This document shows, piece by piece, positions 59,525-64,000 of a stretch of 64,000 nucleotides of DNA. The position numbers and the translations under genes were made by a program. The stretch lies in contig NC_087077.1 in NCBI RefSeq assembly GCF_026151205.1, positions 13,304,983 to 13,368,982 on the forward strand, read 5' to 3'. The DNA comes from Bolinopsis microptera. Lineage: Eukaryota > Ctenophora > Tentaculata > Lobata > Bolinopsidae. The notes beneath the pieces were generated by a model. It had not been told where the DNA came from and made no database searches. It was given only the letters and a program-made list of their open reading frames with translations. Positions within the stretch are counted from its first letter, which is position 1. Every line of letters starts with the position of its first letter.

Positions 59525-60189
59525 CAATCCTTAACAAAAGCATATGCTGAAACCCTAATCCTATCGAGAAATTAGACTAACCTCCTTATACGGTCATATC
59601 ACGTGATCAAGACAGTTTTTCGCCAATATCTCGTCAGGGGAGCATTTTAACCCTATGTCATGGGGGGTGATTCGGAATCAGCGTCCGAAAATACATCTAT
59701 TGAGGTTGGTTTCAACTGTCGGGGAACCTTTTAGAACAATCTCGAAGATCGACTGTAGAGTGATTTAGCACGCTCGATCAGAGTCCAATCTAGCTGCAAA
59801 CGTTAGACATGCACCACAGTTCAGCCGCCAAGTACCGTTTAAGTGAACACCGAGACACGAGGTTTAGGTGTAATTTTGTAAACCACTCTTATGAAAGGAT
59901 GATTTAGTAGTTGTTGTAGAAAATCACAGTCACAGCCCCATATACACAGGGAGACCAAAGTGCGAAGAAACTGCTGCCGACATCCGCCAACTGCCGCCAA
60001 CTGCTGCTAACTGCTGCTGACTGCTGCTAAAAATCCAGCACCTTTGACTGAATGACGTATTTTTCAATCTCATCCAGGTTAGAAGACGAGCTATGAGGTC
60101 TCCTAAATTTGCACTCAGTCACAATTGAGTTTATTTAGAACTATGGTTACGAAAGCATTTAAATTATATATTTTTAGATGTAAGAGTAT
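59525..60189. other. Non-coding stretch with a CTG/CCG-like microsatellite
   Basis: At about 59965-60030 runs CCGCCAACTG and CTGCTAACTG units. A preceding AAAGTGCGAAGAAACTGC echoes the AAAGTGCAAAGAAACTGC motif of the small element inside the foldback arms. No gene seen. Confidence 0.45.
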
Positions 60190-60560
60190 TTCATGCTCAA
60201 GCTCCTTCCAATAAGGCTCTAGGATCTCCAACCACTATGTACAATAGCCACGAGAGACAAAAAAAGAATTTATACAATAAAAGGATTGTAGAAGCGGAAC
60301 ATGGGACGTTTACACCGATAGTCCTATCAACCACTGGGGGCATGGGAAGGGAAGCTAATAAGTTCTTCAAGAAATTAGTGGAAAAACTTTCTAGGAAATC
60401 AGGCCAACGATATAGTGAGGCAATGACATTTATTAGGAAGAGAGTAAGATTTGACCTTTTGAGAACAACAGTCATAGCTCTTAGAGGAGAGAGAGGGTTA
60501 AAAAGTAGTAGTGCAGTAAAAATTGAAGAATTAGATATAAATTTGGAGCCAGTTCTTTAA
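60190..60560 (+). mobile_element. Retroelement-derived open-frame fragment, copy 2
   Basis: Frame 60237-60560 reads MYNSHERQKKNLYNKRIVEA, GTFTPIVLSTTGGMGREANK, and on to LDINLEPVL, matching copy 1 at 55478-55755 but reaching further upstream. Class unresolved; fragmentary. Confidence 0.6.
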
Positions 60561-60620
60561 ACTGGCTTACTTAAAGGGTGTTTATAAATTTTATGTAGTT
60601 TTCTATTGCATTTATATTGA

Positions 60621-61177
60621 ATTTTTTCCTTTTCACCCTTTTGAAAAAAGGCAATAGTGAAAGGTTACGAATGGAGGTTTTTGCAGAAAAACGTGGATTT
60701 TGGAGAACGAGATTGGTGGGTTTAAATATGTCGTGTGTCCTTCCTTCCTTCCTTCCGTTCGTTACCATGCAACGAAAAAGTTGGGCGCGCGCGAGGATTG
60801 CTTGCGGAGATGTGATGTATAGATAGCCTGTGATCTATGAATGCGCGGCGCGACTGTGTTTTAATGTATATGATGCATGTAATGTATAATATTACTATTA
60901 GGTAATACGCCCAATTTGTACGTGGCACGCGTAGTGTATTGATGTGTACACGAGTATAGTTTAAATTTGCTGATAATTTCTTGAATTACAGATACAAGTT
61001 AAGTTCTACGGCAATTGAACTGAATTTCAAGTGTTTCCCGTATTTGATGCATAATTTATCAATATTATTATCATGAAGATTGAAGTGAGCTGATTGGAGC
61101 TTATACTTAAATTTATAGTAAATGTGAAATGGAAATCTAGCGTCCGCCAAAACGAAACAACGGGCGCAATTCTTGTT
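60621..61177 (+). repeat. Repeat R, copy 2 (without the foldback insertion)
   Basis: Reverse-complement homologue of 29841-29919 plus 34399-34743. It includes AGCTGATTGGAGCTTATA near 61090-61107, which is the unoccupied equivalent of the foldback insertion site. It directly follows the retroelement fragment and could be that element's 3' part. A CCTT run lies at about 60740-60757. Confidence 0.8.
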
Positions 61178-61859
61178 ATACCGTATAGGGTAATTGTTAT
61201 ATTATGTGTATATTGTTTGAAATTCTTCTTTTTTATATAAATGCTTTAAAGCTCTCAAACTTTATAAAATAACTTGATCTTGGGTTATCATTAAAGTCTA
61301 CATGATGCATAACTGATCATTGAGTACGATTGAACCTCAAAAGTCATCTGCTTTCCCACGTTTCTAGTTCCCTTTCAATAATTAGTGTCATGATGAGATG
61401 CATTTCCAATAAGCTCAAAGAAGTAATTTAACACTTCAAATTCTAAATATTATCTGGTAAATCATTAATTGTACATATCATATCTAAATATAATGTGAAT
61501 TTTGTGTCTTTTCATTAGATTATCTCTAGGAGTATTCATGTGTGATAAAATAATCGTTGATCTCAACAGTTAAAAACATCCTGACGAATAAATCATGCTA
61601 CGCAGCAAATAACATCATTTTCTGTTATTCCACTGGTCACTGAATTAAGCTGCTATTTTAGGTCTCTTGTTGGTTAAAATTCGTGTTGTGTCAGGTGAGA
61701 TCATCATGCTTTTATTGTGCTTTTAAACTGGATTGTGGAATATGGCCAATGTTTTTGGCGGTGTGGTTTTGTGTGAGTAGAACAAATCTGCTGAATTAAT
61801 CAGGTGACCAACCGTTTGCAATTAGAACCGAAGCTCATTTATTCTTAAATCTGTTTGTC
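61178..61859. other. Intergenic stretch, nothing recognised
   Basis: AT-rich; no coding frame or repeat with defined ends was seen. Confidence 0.4.
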
Positions 61860-62110
61860 GAAGTATTAAAACCTCTCTTACTTGATGGTTTTCGACAGCT
61901 GAAATAGTAAAAATACATATGTTAGTATCATTGGCAAATAGTACAAACTTTCCTGTGCTCAATGAATAACAGAAGTCATTAATATTAGTAATAAAGGCAG
62001 AGGACCAAGATAGGAGCCCTGAGGCACTCCACAGAGTACAGACATTGGGTAGTTTCTTACCTAATACTGAGACATACTGGTATCTATTTCCCAGATAGCT
62101 AGGCTCTATT
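61860..62110 (-). mobile_element. Decayed non-LTR reverse-transcriptase fragment
   Basis: On the minus strand, GVPQGSYLGPL and, in another frame, NINDFCYSLSTGKFVLFAND match the RT block PQGS-LGP...INDF...FADD. The catalytic motif reads FAND rather than FADD, and frames change, so this is an old remnant. Confidence 0.65.
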
Positions 62111-62541
62111 TAAGGTTGTTTGACGTCAAAATAGTGAATCAGGAACTTGCTGAATGAACATTTAAAACTGTAGCAAATCATCTCGCTTTAAAATATAGCT
62201 TGCTTTTTTAATATCTCTAATTTAATCTAGGTGAGTATAATATACTTAATTTTTAGCTGTAAGCCATTGTTATGAAATTATATAACGTAAAGTTCGTCCC
62301 TTTTTATAACAAATCATTTCACTAAAATATATTGATCTCAACTAGCCAAATGGCTACATTCGTCAAAAAAAAGAAAATTGCTTTAATTGATTAACAACAA
62401 TACATTATATTACATTTTGGTTTGATACTTATTACATGAAAACTTAATGACACAATCATTTTAGCATTGCGAAAATATCAGTTTTAGGTCAGAAAATCAA
62501 CTTCATGCTCATTTGGTAGATATCAAGCAACGCTCCCTGTG

Positions 62542-63914
62542 ATGGCAAATATCTTCAACGAGCCATATTGTGCTATTTACAACAAAGTTCCGCACAAAGA
62601 GGTTAAACCAGGGAAGAAGCAAGTCGCAGATTTTCACTATGTCAAAACCATCGGGGAAGGCTCCTTTGCGGCTGTGTTGAAGGTTTCAGAAAAAGGGTCT
62701 GATAGAGAGTTTGCAATGAAAATTCTAGAAAAGGTAAGATTTGATAATATATAATACAGTTTCTTTTACAGAAATACTTTATTCTTGTTCTTCAAGCTGT
62801 TATGATCAGTGGTACTGACCTATAGCTATAGCTATTTGAGTATGAATTTTGCAGTTAATTTATGTTAAGTTTGTAATCAGTATTCAATTTCTAATTATAA
62901 TTAATCCTCACAGTATGTCAGAATATGAACATTAGAACTTACCAAATACCAAATATACCTCTCCCATAATATCAATCAACATTCCAACTGGTTACATAAT
63001 TTAAACATATATTACAGAGGCAGATACAGAAGGAGAACATGACAGCACGTGTGATGAGAGAAAGAGACATAATATGCTCCCTGGACCACACTTTCATCAT
63101 AAGACTCTACTGCACCTTCCAATCAGAAACTCATCTCTTCTTCTGCTTAACACTCGCTGAGAACGGATGTATACTAGATTACTTACTTAAATATGGGTCA
63201 TTTTCTCTGCCTGTCTCCATGTTCTACATTGCTGAGTTGGTACACGTTATCGATTACATGCATAGCAAGGTAAAACAGATACTTTATATTTGATTGAATC
63301 TGGTATGAGTTTTATCTGCAACATCATCGACCACCAATGATTAGCATTTAAACCAACTTTATACCAACTTCTGTTTATTTTGATATTGTTTAGTCCATTT
63401 TCATTCTGATATTATTAAGCAAACACTTAGATAACTGATGAACTGTTGAATCGTATTCACTGTCTGACTTAAGCATTCAGAATGTGTTACACAGAGACAT
63501 AAAGCCAGAGAACATACTGTTAGACAGCAGAATGCACATATTATTAACGGATTTTGGTACTGCTGGCACCGTCACTGCTGAAAATCAGAGGAGGAAATCC
63601 TTTGTCGGTTAGTATGATAAATGTTTATTAAGATTCTTACAGGCCCAACAGTGGGTATTCAAGTAAATTCAAATCGCAATACTTATTTTAGCTGAGCACT
63701 ATATTATATCCACAAAGCTTAATTAATATAATGATGTTGTGTGCTAACAGTTACCCCATCAGGAACAGCTCAGTACGTAGCCCCTGAATTGCTGGGGGAG
63801 GGAGAGAAGTACACGTGCAAGGAGAGTGATCTCTGGGCTGTCGGCTGTGTCTTGTATCAATTCATTTCCGGCAAGTTCCCCTTTAGAGGCTCCAACGACT
63901 GGGCTATCTTCCAG
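62542..63914 (+). CDS. PDPK1: 3-phosphoinositide-dependent protein kinase 1 (5' exons)
   Basis: Four exons (62542-62733, 63018-63269, 63481-63607, 63763-63914) join in phase and encode the first 241 residues; the gene continues past the window. PDK1 phosphorylates the activation loops of AKT, S6K, SGK and other AGC kinases. Visible motifs: glycine loop GEGSFAAV (residues about 37-44), VAIK-type lysine in EFAMKILEK, the [16 protein letters not shown] helix region that forms the PIF pocket, catalytic [15 protein letters not shown], activation loop [16 protein letters not shown] with the autophosphorylated Ser, and [21 protein letters not shown]. The N-terminal extension before the kinase domain is only about 30 residues, much shorter than human. 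The PH domain would lie beyond the right edge. The open stretch after 63914 is intron read-through. Confidence 0.93.
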
Positions 63915-64000
63915 GTATGTCACGTGACTTGCGAGGGGTTATTTTTAATTTTAAAACACGTCAGAAAATAGTTGGTTAGAAATGTTGGTTAAAGAAATGT

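Overview
This is a window of animal nuclear DNA. It is AT-rich, genes carry short GT-AG introns, and the recognisable genes are conserved metazoan housekeeping genes: TMEM11, COPS6, USP5, MTHFS, CHMP6, SAYSD1, KHK, BRAP and PDPK1. Several families of non-LTR retrotransposon and non-autonomous DNA element are present. Compact genes with a lineage-restricted gene family would suit a non-bilaterian or other marine invertebrate, but nothing here fixes the phylum.

Layout. 1-6 kb (+ strand): a small secreted 12-cysteine protein, the 3' exons of TMEM11, and COPS6. 6.7-13.3 kb (- strand): USP5, MTHFS and a short FLASH-like coiled-coil protein. 14.4-35.2 kb (- strand): four head-to-tail copies (A to D) of a large all-helical protein family that I do not recognise. 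C looks whole, A and B have small reading-frame breaks, and D has been destroyed by nested mobile elements. The largest is a 4.48 kb foldback element with 2 kb arms, a 6 bp target duplication and a matching unoccupied site elsewhere in the window. 36.3-45.9 kb (- strand): CHMP6, SAYSD1, KHK and BRAP. 47.0-54.8 kb: one nearly full-length LINE with both ends and its target duplication, interrupted by another insertion. 54.8-62.1 kb: a transposon graveyard (LINE and retroelement fragments, a perfect 72 bp palindrome, GC-rich hairpin repeats, a hAT-like element, a small inverted-repeat element). 62.5 kb to the end (+ strand): the first four exons of the PDPK1 kinase domain.

The conserved genes do not form one pathway, although three act in ubiquitin or ubiquitin-like control (COPS6, USP5, BRAP), CHMP6 acts in ESCRT-III, and BRAP and PDPK1 are signalling proteins. 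The most unusual content is the A-D family and the stratigraphy of insertions in D. Several one-base reading-frame discrepancies fall at short homopolymers, so some apparent gene breaks may be sequence errors rather than decay.
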